Source: Mesotaenium endlicherianum (Eukaryota; Streptophyta; Zygnematophyceae; Zygnematales; Mesotaeniaceae). Taken from it: 25,546 nucleotides of DNA. Numbering within the stretch: the stretch's first letter is position 1; the number at the start of each line of letters is the position of its first letter. The stretch covers positions 112,817 to 138,362 of the forward strand of contig WELA01012745.1 in NCBI GenBank assembly GCA_009602735.1. Direction: 5' to 3'. Shown here piece after piece: positions 1 to 9,289 of this stretch. The translations under genes and the position numbers were made by a program. Under the pieces are notes generated by a model. It was not told where the DNA came from and searched no databases. It was given only the letters and a program-made list of their open reading frames with translations.

Positions 1-27
1 ACACACACACACACACACACGCGCGCG
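1..27. repeat. (AC)n/(GC)n microsatellite at window edge
   Basis: Ten AC units run straight into GCGCGC. The tract is cut by the window start, so its true length is unknown. Alternating purine-pyrimidine sequence of this kind can adopt Z-DNA. Confidence 0.9.
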
Positions 28-760
28 GACAGACAGATACAGGAAAACTGAAACTTGGTATCTGTCATTTGCAAGTGAATGATCTTTTTCTCTGGCTCGT
101 TGTATCGAGGGGGAACTCAAGACTTTACTTAGTGCACTCAGAGTCTGAAGTGCTGGAGCGCCATCAGGCAGAAGGACGCAGTCGCTCACCTTCACCAAGC
201 GTGCCCCCAGCTTGTGTGCTGTCAGGATCTGCAGCCCGTGCACACACGCACACGCGCGCGCGCACGCACACACGCACGAACACACACACACATTACATGC
301 TGCAGTACAACGGAAGTAGACCCAGACATCAGAAGGCAGCTGTGCACTCACTCAGCACTGACACTCGCAAACGTTCGGAAGCGCATGTAGGTGAGGGGGG
401 GGAGGAGGGGAAGGGGAGAAGGGGCGGGGGAGAGGAGAAAATGATCTTTCCGAAGAAGAACGCCCTCCAGGTGCTTGCTTGAGGGTCTCCGCAGGGCCAG
501 CCTGTCAGCACAAGAGGTGACTCCAAAAACACACCAACGGATCACCTGATGTGGGGACACAGGATGACCTCAGCGAAACTCAGACCCTCTTTCTGGAGCC
601 CGTAAGCCCCAGAATCAATAAATTTTCCCCCGCTTGCCAGCAGGGCCAAGAGGAGAAAGGAGGCGGCATGCGATGGGGCCTTTGGATCCTATGGCCACGA
701 GAAGGCCACCGGCAATCATACAGGTTTGTGTTCGGCGGGAATAAGGAAGTTAGCTCGTGA
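28..760. other. no supported gene; simple-sequence DNA
   Basis: I see no recognisable coding sequence here. Open frames on both strands are short and consist of His/Thr/Arg or Ser/Pro runs produced by simple repeats. The stretch includes the CA/CG tract at 237-292 and a G-rich purine run at about 391-440. It could hold promoter or 5' exons of the RWP-RK gene downstream, but nothing in the sequence proves it. Confidence 0.5.
237..292. repeat. CA/CG alternating purine-pyrimidine tract
   Basis: A run of CACACG, CGCGCG and CACACA units, almost perfectly alternating over about 55 bp. It is a degenerate dinucleotide microsatellite with Z-DNA potential. Confidence 0.8.
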
Positions 761-939
761 GATGGTGACATGGTGGAATGGGTTCCTCTAACGCTTTCAG
801 ACGCGTGGAGAGAGAGTGGGTGCATGGAGTGGAGAGTGCAAGGGGGCCCTGGGGACAGGAGCGTCGCATTGCGCCAGCTGTTGCGGGGGGCCTTAGTACA
901 CCCCATGCACCACAGCGTGGTGGGAAGGGGCAAGCAGGA

Positions 940-1200
940 GCGCGGGCAAGGGGAAGACTGGGAGGAGCACGGGGAGGAGGACTTGGGGGAGGAGGAGCGG
1001 CACAGCGAGAGGGAAACGCAGGAGGAGCAGGGCGAGGAGGCGGAGGAGGAGGTGGACGAGGAGGCGGAGGAGGACGAGAAGGTGCAGCAGGAGCAAAAGC
1101 GGCCTGACGAAGGGGTGGAGCATGCATCGGAGGGCGCAAGGCAGCCAGGCAAAGGAGGAAGAGAGGGAGAGAGGAAGAGGGAGAGGGAGGAGCCGGCAGC
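940..1200. repeat. purine-rich GGA/GAG low-complexity region
   Basis: The + strand is strongly purine-rich, with repeated GGAGGA and GAGGAG. Read forward from 770 it gives a Glu-rich open frame that ends at TAG 1235. Read in reverse it gives Pro-, Ser- or Leu-rich frames. All are consequences of the repeat. A Glu-rich segment of the RWP-RK gene is possible but unproven. Confidence 0.6.
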
Positions 1201-1271
1201 AGACCTCCGTGGGAGTCATGGCACCGGGAATGTATAGCGCCCGCCCGCCGCCAAACTCCCTCACCAGGTCC

Positions 1272-1340
1272 TGCAGCACCGCCAGCAGCAGCCGCAGGAG
1301 CAGCAGGAGCAGCAGCAGGAGCAGCAGGAGCAGGAGCACC
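1272..1340. repeat. CAG/GAG triplet repeat
   Basis: CAGCAG and CAGGAG triplets. In one forward frame this is a Gln/Glu tract, in another Ser/Arg. Gln-rich tracts are common in transcription factors, so it may belong to an upstream exon of the RWP-RK gene. No start or splice site ties it in convincingly. Confidence 0.6.
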
Positions 1341-1454
1341 AGAAGTACCCATCTCCCGCCCCCGCCTGGCACCCCCCATTCCACCTCTCATGCACTGCCT
1401 CCCTTTCCCTCTCTTTCCTCATTAACTGGCCCTACTGGTGTGCCCGTCTGCTCC

Positions 1455-1507
1455 TGAGCTTGAGCCTGAGCCTGAGCCCGAGCCTGAGCTGGAGCCTGAG
1501 ACCGAGC
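1455..1507. repeat. GAGCCT hexanucleotide tandem repeat
   Basis: Imperfect 6-bp unit GAGCCT/GAGCTT/GAGCCC repeated about eight times. It reads Glu-Pro forward and Ser-Gly in reverse. The reverse frame stays open from about 1710 down to 1422 and looks more protein-like upstream of the repeat. See findings. Confidence 0.7.
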
Positions 1508-1872
1508 TAGTTGCAGCGCTCTGTCTATCTCCCTCTCTGGCAATCTCCATCATCCTGTGGGCTGGATATAATCTCAGAGCCTCGTTCAGCGCATGTGTGG
1601 CCTCCTGCTGCTTCGTCCTTCTTATCTTGCGCCCTTCTGGCCTCGTCACCTCCTCTCTTGCCCCCAGCTCTTGCAGCCCAGGGCTCCACTGGCCCCCCTC
1701 CTTGAGCCCCTCGCCTCAACTGCTCCTGCCGTCAGCTGGCCCCCCTTAAGCTCTTGCTGCGATGCATCAAGCTCTAGTCGATGTCATGGTGTCCCCTGCC
1801 TGCTTGTCTGCCCGCCCGCCTGACTGTCTTCCGACCTGCCTGCCCGCCCTCCTGCCTTTCTGGCTGCCTCAG

Positions 1873-2992
1873 GCTCGGACGTCTCCGACTCAAAGAAGAG
1901 GGCGTGCGTGCGCCGCTGCGACAACTTTGCCTCCACCCTCTCTCCCCTTGCCGCGGGGCACGTCCCCCCCAACAGAACCTGCCCAGGCGGCGACAGGGCC
2001 AGGGGCAGAGACTGGGGCTGGGAGGATGCTGCGCCGCGTCGTTGCTTTGAGGATTGGGAGGAGGGGCGAGGAGTGGGGCCGGGCGGGCTGCTGATGTTTG
2101 AGAGCGCTGGCACCAACGAGCATGCTGCTGCTGCCCCTGCCCTGGTGCCGCCCAGCGGCCCCCCTCCCAAGGGCTCGGCTGCCGCCCAGGTCTGCAGTCT
2201 CGTCTCATCGCTTCCCCTGCTCTTTATCGCATGCTTGCGCTTGTTTGTCTGCATGATACACACGGAGAGAGGAGGGAGGAAGAAAGAGGTCTACAATTGC
2301 CGCTGCCCTCAGTGGGGGCTGCCGTCGCGCGATTTCAGCCCCAGATGCAGCATCTCTGTCTTTGCGTCTGTGTCCGTAGCTCAGCTTTCTCTTCTCCCTC
2401 AACCCCCCCACTCCCCACTCCCCCTCTCCTCCTCCCCCTCCTACTCCCCCTCCCCCTCCCCCGAAGCCTCTCCTTACACATACCTCTTCTTGTCTGTCAC
2501 TGCCCCAGTGTCGCCCTTGCGCGCCCTTTCTCTGCCTGCCCATCCGTCTCCTGCTGCCAGCAGCTCGTCAGTCTGTCTCTACACCTCTTTCTCTCCGCCT
2601 GCGTGCCTGTGTCACCCTGCCTGCCTGTTTGCCTGTTTGCCTGTCTGCACGTACACCTCCCGGCCTGTGTGCCTGGTGCCCCTCCCTGCCTGTCAGCCCC
2701 CCCTGACGTGTGTGCTATCGGCGTTGGCGGGGATCCCGCTGGGGGGGGGGGGGAGGGTGTGCACTTGGGGGCGCGCAGCGAGAGCGCACTGGCAAGCTGG
2801 CGATGGGCGACCTGGCGCAGCACTTCCACCTGCCCATCAACGCGGCTGCCAAGGCGCTGGGCATCTGCCCCACGGTGCTCAAGAAGGTGTGCCGCCGCAA
2901 CGGCATGCGCCGCTGGCCGCATCGCAAGGTAGGGAGTTTGTTGCTCGTCCCATCGTTTGCTCGCTCGCTCTCTCTCTCTCTCTCCCTCTCTT

Positions 2993-3024
<32 letters not shown>

Positions 3025-3251
3025 TGTGTTCGCTATTGCACGTTGTTTACAAGTCACTTCTTTGATCTGTAAGCCCAGTGTGGGCAACTGCGAGTGGGGC
3101 GCAGATAAAGAGCATCGAGCGCATCATCACCACGTTGGAGCAGACGGTGGCCGAGTCCGCGGGCGAGGCTGACGCCAGCATCTTGACGGAGATTGCGTCG
3201 CTCAAGGAGGAGAAGGCGCAGCTGTGCGCGGGCTTCTTTGGCGACTTGTAG
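1873..3251 (+). CDS. RWP-RK domain transcription factor, 5' end unresolved
   Basis: A DNA-binding regulator of the RWP-RK family, which in green plants and algae controls nitrogen responses and gamete or germ-cell programmes (family knowledge). The core lies in exon 2779-2928: a LxxxFHLPIxxAAKxLG helix, then LKKVCRRNG and RWPHRK, the family signature. A GT donor at 2929 and AG at 3103-3104 join in phase to the last exon, 3105-3251. That exon starts IKSIER, continues as a probable amphipathic coiled helix, and ends with TAG at 3249. An upstream exon, 1873-2189, is likely: it follows a long polypyrimidine tract and CAG, contains DSKKRACVRR (NLS-like), and ends CAG|GT in phase 0, matching the next exon. 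The first exons are not identified. The protein ends about 50 residues after the motif, so it resembles short RKD-type members rather than NIN-like proteins. Domain identity is very sure and the upstream exon moderate. Confidence 0.82.
2370..2465. repeat. C-rich polypyrimidine tract in RWP-RK intron
   Basis: Runs of CCCCC separated by CT or ACT. The opposite strand is a G-run array with G-quadruplex or triplex potential. It lies inside the 2190-2778 intron, which also carries CCTGCCTG/TTTGCCTG repeats near 2610-2650. Confidence 0.6.
2968..3029. repeat. (CT)n then (GT)n microsatellite
   Basis: A compound dinucleotide repeat inside the last RWP-RK intron (2929-3104). It ends about 75 nt before the 3' splice site. 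Confidence 0.95.
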
Positions 3252-4245
3252 CATCGAGCGGTTGTCCTGTAGGGGGCTTTCAGGTAGAGTCAATGAGTTG
3301 GAGATGGCCCCCACATGTCTAGGTCCCATTTGGCATTCTTTATTAAATTCTTTCTGTCATTATAAAATCCAGGGAGGAAAATGAAAAACAGACGTAGCTA
3401 TAGGCGATGTACAGGAATCTGGTGTAAGGTGGAAAGGAATGGCGTGTACAAACTTGAGAGCTGTGGCAGGGGTCACATGGCCGCTAGAGGTAATACGACC
3501 AGTAGTAAGCTTCGATGGAGAGGTTGGTGACCTATTCACACTTGCTAGACCACACGACCACCGTCGTGCAGAGAGACTGAAGCATGCAGATGACACAATC
3601 GATTTGCAGACAGGGGAGCACCTTGCTGCTCAGGAAGATGTAGGACCCAGGAGTATGAGAGTGAAGCGATGATTTACACATGTGAGTGACTGCACAACGT
3701 CAACAAACACACACTAAGCCTGTTTGAAGGGTTGGCTGCCTAGCATCACTGTACACATTTCCTGTGCGTGAATGGAGCTGTGAGCTTGACATCCCTCTTG
3801 ATTGATCATACTGATTCAGCTTGATTATATCAAGTAGATAGGCAGGACTACTCTCGAGATCTGATTATATCAAGTATGACAGCATACTCGCTGTCAGAAG
3901 TAAATTTGAGGTTCAGTGATCCACGCAGTAGTTCATCTATCTAGCTAGCTGCAGTCCAGCCATTAAAAAGAAACAGACATAAATCTCATAGTTGACAAAC
4001 GAGCGAACAGTAGACGCTAACATTTAGTGTTTTCCATCAGATCTCCAAGAATCTTCATCTGCGATAACACATGCATGCCCTTCTCCTGTAATCTTTCTGA
4101 GCACTATGTGAGTGCCCAGTTGTTTCCTTCAGCTATCACGAAGTAGCTAAACAACCTGCCATGCGCTGTCCATAAATACGTGTTTTCTGATTGTCTCTCT
4201 TTACTGAGAAATCTAGAGGACATTTTCGAAGCTAGCTAGCCTTGT
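3252..4245. other. convergent 3' intergenic region
   Basis: This is the space between the RWP-RK stop (3251) and the PAP stop (4246, opposite strand), so it should hold both 3' UTRs. I see no coding sequence. A small repeat, TGATTATATCAAGTA, occurs at 3822-3836 and 3862-3876. The first copy sits in a short palindrome (CTTGAT/ATCAAG, 3820-3834). Confidence 0.7.
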
Positions 4246-7200
4246 CTAGTTCTTCCTCTGGACAGTGTAGGTGTAAATTAGGGTAGGCTGGGTGATGGTC
4301 TCTGGCTTTGTGACGTCGACGGCATACAAGCGGACGATAGCCTGCAACCACATGAATAACACATAGGCACTTGAGAAGTTGATGCAGCAAACACGCAAAC
4401 ACTGTGACTATCCTTGTCCACCACACTGACACCCACCGAGAGATCGTATGCACAAATGAACAGCACCACACAAACTCCATTCGGTACGTGCGCAGCGCTC
4501 CCCTGACATTTGTAATGGACGTCCCTTGATTCAGTAATGGAAGGAGTGGTGAAACTGTTTGTTTGTTCTCAGTAACAAAAAGTGCCAGCGGGTGCCATCT
4601 ACCCTTCCCCAACTAATTAACAGTTTATTCAGGCAAAACAAAAAAAAAAACAGCTCAACCCTCCATGCAAAATCTCACTTCAAAGATTGCAGGGGGGAAA
4701 GGCGATACCAAAATTTCCCAGGGCCCTAAGGTCAGTAGAAAAATACAGAGCTACGTACATCCGGCCTCCACATAAAGAATGCCCTTTACTTAGCCTCTCA
4801 GTACTCTCCAGCTTAGACCACGCAAGGAAGACCACTCGATGCTTTTGGCAAGATGGACGAAAAAAGAGGACCTATACTCGTTTTGAACCCGCCCATGTGC
4901 ATACCCATGCTCTTCTGCATTTCTCTTTTCTCTAGGCAACGGTGTCCCGATGAACAAGTGCGGACACTGAGCCCTAGGCTCTCCTGTTTGTCCAGCCTTC
5001 CTGTCCATCCCTCGAGGAGAATGAGGAAAGAGGTGGACAAGAGGTGGAGAAGAGGTGTAGAGAGGAGAAGCAGGGGAGGACAAGTAAAGACATAGATGTA
5101 CAGAGTCAAAAGAAGAAGGAGAAGAAGAAGAAGATCGAAAGCCAGGAGGAGGAGGAGGACAAGCGCTCACGTATTTGGAGTAGAGGGTGACGACGCCGAA
5201 GCCGGTGCCGCCATACCCAAACTTGAAGTTGTTGAAGTAGGGGCTGTCGCTGGCGGGCAGGTCGCCGGAGCTGAAGATGCCGCTGGCGCCCACCGTAAAG
5301 AAGTTGGTCCTGGGCACCGCGCTCAGCTTGTAGTGGGCCAGCGTGTGGTCGTGGCCGTTGAACCAGATCTGGGGGCTGCATGTTTCGCACGCACGCGCAC
5401 ACCCACACACACGCACGCACACACACGTGCACAAACGCGCACACGCAAACAGAAACGCAAACGCATGGTGCGGGAGAGGGAGAGGGACAGGTCAGCAGCT
5501 TCTCAACGTCGCGATAGCACAAACAGCCGTACATTAATCACTTGCACTCTGACGAACTTCTGCAGAAATTCTTTTGCTCTGCGAGGTGTGTGAGAGGACA
5601 CTCAAGCTAAGACACGCTCAAAACTACAAAGCTCCTGCCGGACATCCTGACATGCTCGAGAGCTAAAAAAACTCGAGAGCCGCGGAGGAATCGACGGGAA
5701 GGGAAGAGGGAGAGAGGAAAGGGCAGAGCTGCCCCGCAAGACCGCCAGAAAAGAGAGAGATGAAGAGATAGAAAGAAGGGAAACTCGAGGGGAGAAGGGG
5801 CCGGAGGAGGAATAACCAGGAGGGAGGAGGGAGGAGGGAGGGCGGGGGCAAGGGGCCAAGAGGGACCTTCTGAGTAGGAGCATGGGAAATCGCGGGGGAA
5901 GGGGGGAAGGGGGGGGGCGAGAGACTTACGCGCTGCTCTTGAGGACGGGGGCAAGGAGGCTGTTGAGGGGCTCCGTGGGCTCTGTGTCGGCTCCCGAGAT
6001 GAGCGGGTGGTGGCCCACGGCGATGTTCCAGAAGTTCTTGGCCCTGGCAGCCTTGAGCTTCCTCAGGCCCCAGCTCTGCATGGCCGCGCGCTGGGACTCC
6101 TGCCCTTGCGCACACGCAGAGGCACCCAAAAAATACGCGTATCAGACTCCCGGCGACGCATTTGGGGGGCACCGTGAATGCTCGTTGGGCAAAAATGGGC
6201 TCCAAATGAGCCCAAGGGTGGGCACTAAATCGGCCCAAGTGGACCTGGATAGAGTCCACAACTTCACGTACGAGCAGAACCAAGCTCAGACTTGACACTC
6301 CAGTGGGCGTTGACGTCTGCAGGCATGGACTGAAGCTGTTGCTGTGACTTGTAGACCACCGTGTGTTCGATCAAACTGGAATGCAAGCTCAAGCAAGCCC
6401 AAGTGAGGATCCACGTTGGGCTGTACAGACCCCAGAGCCTCCTGCACCTCTCGCGTCGAAAGAAGCTGCAACGAGTATCTGCATCCGCGGCCTTACCAAC
6501 AGAGATGCAGGCGCGCGCGCCGCGTGCGCGGGGGCGTTGAGTGGGGGGCTGGGCAGGGAGAGCGCTGACCTGGCAGCCGTAGAGGAGCTCGGGGGTGTAG
6601 TAGGTGCTGGTGTTGTCCGTGCAGTAGTTCTTCAGCAGGGGCGAGCTGTGCCAGGCAAGCAAGCAGGAGGCCCATTGCACGCACTAGAGGTAGTGAGCGC
6701 ACGGTGAAGAGTGTCCGACACACAAATACACGCACACACGCATGCACGCATGCACGCGAGGTGCGCACACGCGCTCGCATAGCCGAATAGCTTTCTGACG
6801 TCTAGAGCAACGATCCAACGTAGCCATGCAGCAAGTAGCGAGCGCGACCGGGATTGACCGGCCTGCAGCAGCTGAGCGGGCAAATATGAACTGAAAAAGG
6901 CCCAGTCAGACTAGAGCAAGCTCAGAGGAACTGCAGGTGCAGTGACACTGTTGAGCAGCCGCATCAGCAGCGCCAGCAACGGCCGCAGCAGCACCAGCAG
7001 CAGTAATATCCGCACCAGCCGCACCAGCACCAGCACCCGTCAGCGCATGCAGCACCACCAGCAGCAGCAGCAGCCGCAGCAGCAGTGGCTCCAGCCCTGC
7101 TGTAGCAAGGGCCCAGCAACTCACGTGTCAAACATGGTGAGCTGCACGTTGATGCCGGTGCCGGCAGTGGGGGGCAGCACCGAGTAGAAGCGCGAGGGCA

Positions 7201-9289
7201 GCACCCACTGGCCCGAGGGGTCCACCTGCGTATACTCCAGCTGCGGCACAATGCTGTGTGCGGCCACCTCCGTGTCGCGCCCGTAGTCGTGGTTGCCCAG
7301 CACGCCGTAGAACGGCACCTGATGCACGCACGCAGGCACACAGGCACACGGGGGCGCGGGAAAGCAAGCAAGCGGGCGTGTCAGTGACGCATACGGGCAC
7401 GGCGCGCACATGCACTTCTTTCAGTGATGCACGCGCCAGCAATGTGCGCGTGCACATGTGGCAGCAATTCGTGCAGGCACATGTGACAACAATGCATGCG
7501 GGCATGCGCGTTCTGAGCCAGAGAAGAGGGGGAAAGTGAGTTGTAAACACAAATTGTTGACATCCGCCAGTGTATGCCTTGGCTGCGTGCTGCAAGTCTG
7601 CATCCGAGGCCTACGCTCTTAGTGGGTTGATGGTGAGAGCCCTAGATGTCTTTCAGATGTCTTTTGCTCAGTCGTCTCTAAACTTATGTTCCGCCTGCAA
7701 TAGATACTTACTCAAGATTCTATACGCTGGAAATAACAATCAAAGTGAAGTATGTATGAACGCTATGAAGTATGTACGCTATGTATCGAAGTAGCTTTCC
7801 GTGAGGGACTGAGTGCATGTGACTGAGAGAGTGAGCACACAAGCACCTTCCTTCACACGGCGGCGGTCAATTTACAAAAGAAAAAAAACTCACGAGGAGG
7901 GACTTGGCATTATAGATGTCGTGGAAGGAGGTCTGGTTAAAATAAAATAAAAACTTACGCGGAGGGACTTGGCGTTGTAGATGTCGTGGAAGGAGGTCTT
8001 GAACTGCGGGTCCGTCACCCCGAGCTCCTTGTCGATCCCCAGGTTGTAGAAGTTGTCGCCATTGTTGATCACAAACTTGCACTTCAGCCTGCACACAGGG
8101 TGAGCGACACACGCAGCATGCACGCGTGCATTTGGGTGAGACCGTGATTTTATTTGTGAGGTCAGGCATTGAAGTTAAAGAGTCTCCAAGGTCCCGAGGG
8201 TACCATAGTGGACAAAAAGGGGCGCGCAAAGTACACGTTAAGAAAGTAGACTGCCAAACGTATAAGAGGCGGAGTGATTTGAAAGGAGTGGCGTTTTTTA
8301 TCGGCCATGTATTATGCACTCACGTCTGGCAGATGACGCCAAGGCCCTTGCCCACGGCCGCCTGCGAGTCGCGGAACAGCAGCTTGCTGGCGTTGTTCTT
8401 CTTGCTCAGCAGCGAGAAGTCACCATCTGCACATCCAAGTCGGCAGAAGTGGCCGTACATCAGAAGCGGACGCGATGAAGGGGACGCTGACAATGCAGGA
8501 GAAAGGAAAGATAGGCCGACAAAAGAATGAGATGAGGATTGGATGATGCTTGAAACAAAAAGCAATTTACTACTTGTATATATGTATATATACATATATA
8601 TATATATGTATATGTGTGTATATATATGCATATATATTTATATACATGTATATATATATGTATGTGCATACGTGTGTATGCATGTACATATACATATTAA
8701 AATGTATATCCAAATATATATAAACATATACATGTATATTTGTCTACATATATAGATGTATATACATATGTAAATATAAATATATAGCAGCTGGAGTAAG
8801 CACACAGTAGTCAGGAAGCCGAAGTTAAACAGAAAAAGGGGGGTGAAGCTAAAGGGGGGTGTCAATGAGGGAAACAAAATGTGCTCAATGAGTATCATGG
8901 GTCAGCGGAGCAGATAGTTTTGCTCGAGCAGAGAGCCATGCTAACTTACCAGGCCCCCAGCCCCAGTCGCCGATGACTCCGAAGGTGAGGGAGGCCACGC
9001 TGGCGGATGCGCCGGAAGCGCAAGCCAGCAGCACAGCAGCTACCACCAGGCTGCATTCATCATGCGTGAAGAGAAGAGGGCACACAGGACATTGGCAGAT
9101 TGTAATTTATAAGGCTCAGAGGTTTCATGAGGATCACAAGGAAGGTAACAGAGCAGTATTCTAAGGTCTAGCGGGAAGCCGATTAAGGAGCCTCTCATTT
9201 TAGTGCGTCTGAGCATCAGCAATGCGTCGCATGCATGTACACGGCTTAATGTTTAGGCAGGGGAGGACTCACCGAGCAGAGATAGCCAT
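4246..9289 (-). CDS. PAP: purple acid phosphatase, secreted (ACP5/TRAP-like)
   Basis: A dinuclear-metal phosphomonoesterase that releases phosphate from organic esters at acid pH, probably secreted or vacuolar. Nine coding exons (minus strand): 9289-9273, 9050-8950, 8426-8324, 8088-7959, 7318-7125, 6645-6570, 6099-5930, 5375-5171, 4341-4246. All introns are GT-AG, every phase closes, and the stop is TAG: 363 aa, slightly longer than the usual 320-340 of this class. Residues 1-22 form a signal peptide ([19 protein letters not shown]). All five family motifs are present: GDWG (33-36), GDNFY (84-88), GNHD (125-128), VGHHP (235-239) and GHDH (271-274). N-glycosylation sequons include N51-A-S and an NTS near residue 195. 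No KDEL-type tail is present. The start has good context (ATCATGG) and is the only ATG that yields the signal peptide. It is convergent with the RWP-RK gene. Intron 4 carries a duplicated copy of the end of exon 4. Identity is very secure; the substrate is not known. Confidence 0.95.
5378..5465. repeat. CACG/CACA degenerate microsatellite in PAP intron 7
   Basis: GC- and CA-alternating sequence. On the PAP coding strand it reads GT/GC-rich and abuts the exon 8 acceptor (AG at 5377-5376). Confidence 0.75.
6714..6778. repeat. CACGCA degenerate microsatellite in PAP intron 5
   Basis: Repeats of ACACGCACACACGCATGCACGC type. On the coding strand it is GT-rich, lying about 70 nt upstream of the exon 6 acceptor. 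Confidence 0.7.
6956..7088. repeat. CAG/CAC triplet repeat in PAP intron 5
   Basis: Interrupted CAG, CAC and CCG triplets over about 130 bp. It translates to Gln/Ser/Arg-rich frames on the + strand and Leu/Ala-rich frames on the minus strand. It lies wholly inside PAP intron 5 (7124-6646), so it is treated as a repeat and not as a gene. Confidence 0.75.
7894..7999 (-). repeat. 65-bp tandem duplication across exon 4/intron 4 of PAP
   Basis: The last 41 nt of exon 4 and the first 24 nt of intron 4 (7999-7935) are repeated immediately downstream (7934 to about 7870). Within the 39 exonic positions 7932-7894 there are three differences: two synonymous third-position changes and one Arg-to-Leu. 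The second copy begins after an AG and ends in GTGAGT, so it carries intact splice signals. See findings. Confidence 0.88.
8575..8786. repeat. TATATG/TACATA AT-rich microsatellite in PAP intron 2
   Basis: About 210 bp of TATATA, TGTATA and CATATA units. The open frames of Ile/Tyr/Met/Cys across it are repeat translation only. It sits in the middle of PAP intron 2 (8949-8427). Confidence 0.95.

Noticed and set aside
69..560. Overlapping open frames on both strands at the window start
   Set aside because: Composed of repeat-derived Thr/His/Arg or Pro/Ser runs, with no domain, splice logic or consistent strand.
750..1391. Long minus-strand frames rich in Pro/Ala or Leu
   Set aside because: Direct translation of GGA and CAG repeats in several frames at once; no signal sequence, motif or splice context.
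5096..5593. Forward frame of 165 codons
   Set aside because: Antisense of PAP exon 8 and the neighbouring CACG repeat; the minus-strand PAP frame explains the open reading.
7933..7958. A functional 26-nt intron between the two copies of exon 4 end in PAP
   Set aside because: Far shorter than any other intron here (160-1142 nt, smallest 160) and below the usual splicing minimum.
8460..8898. Ile/Tyr/Met/Cys-rich frames on both strands
   Set aside because: Translation of the TATATG microsatellite inside PAP intron 2.
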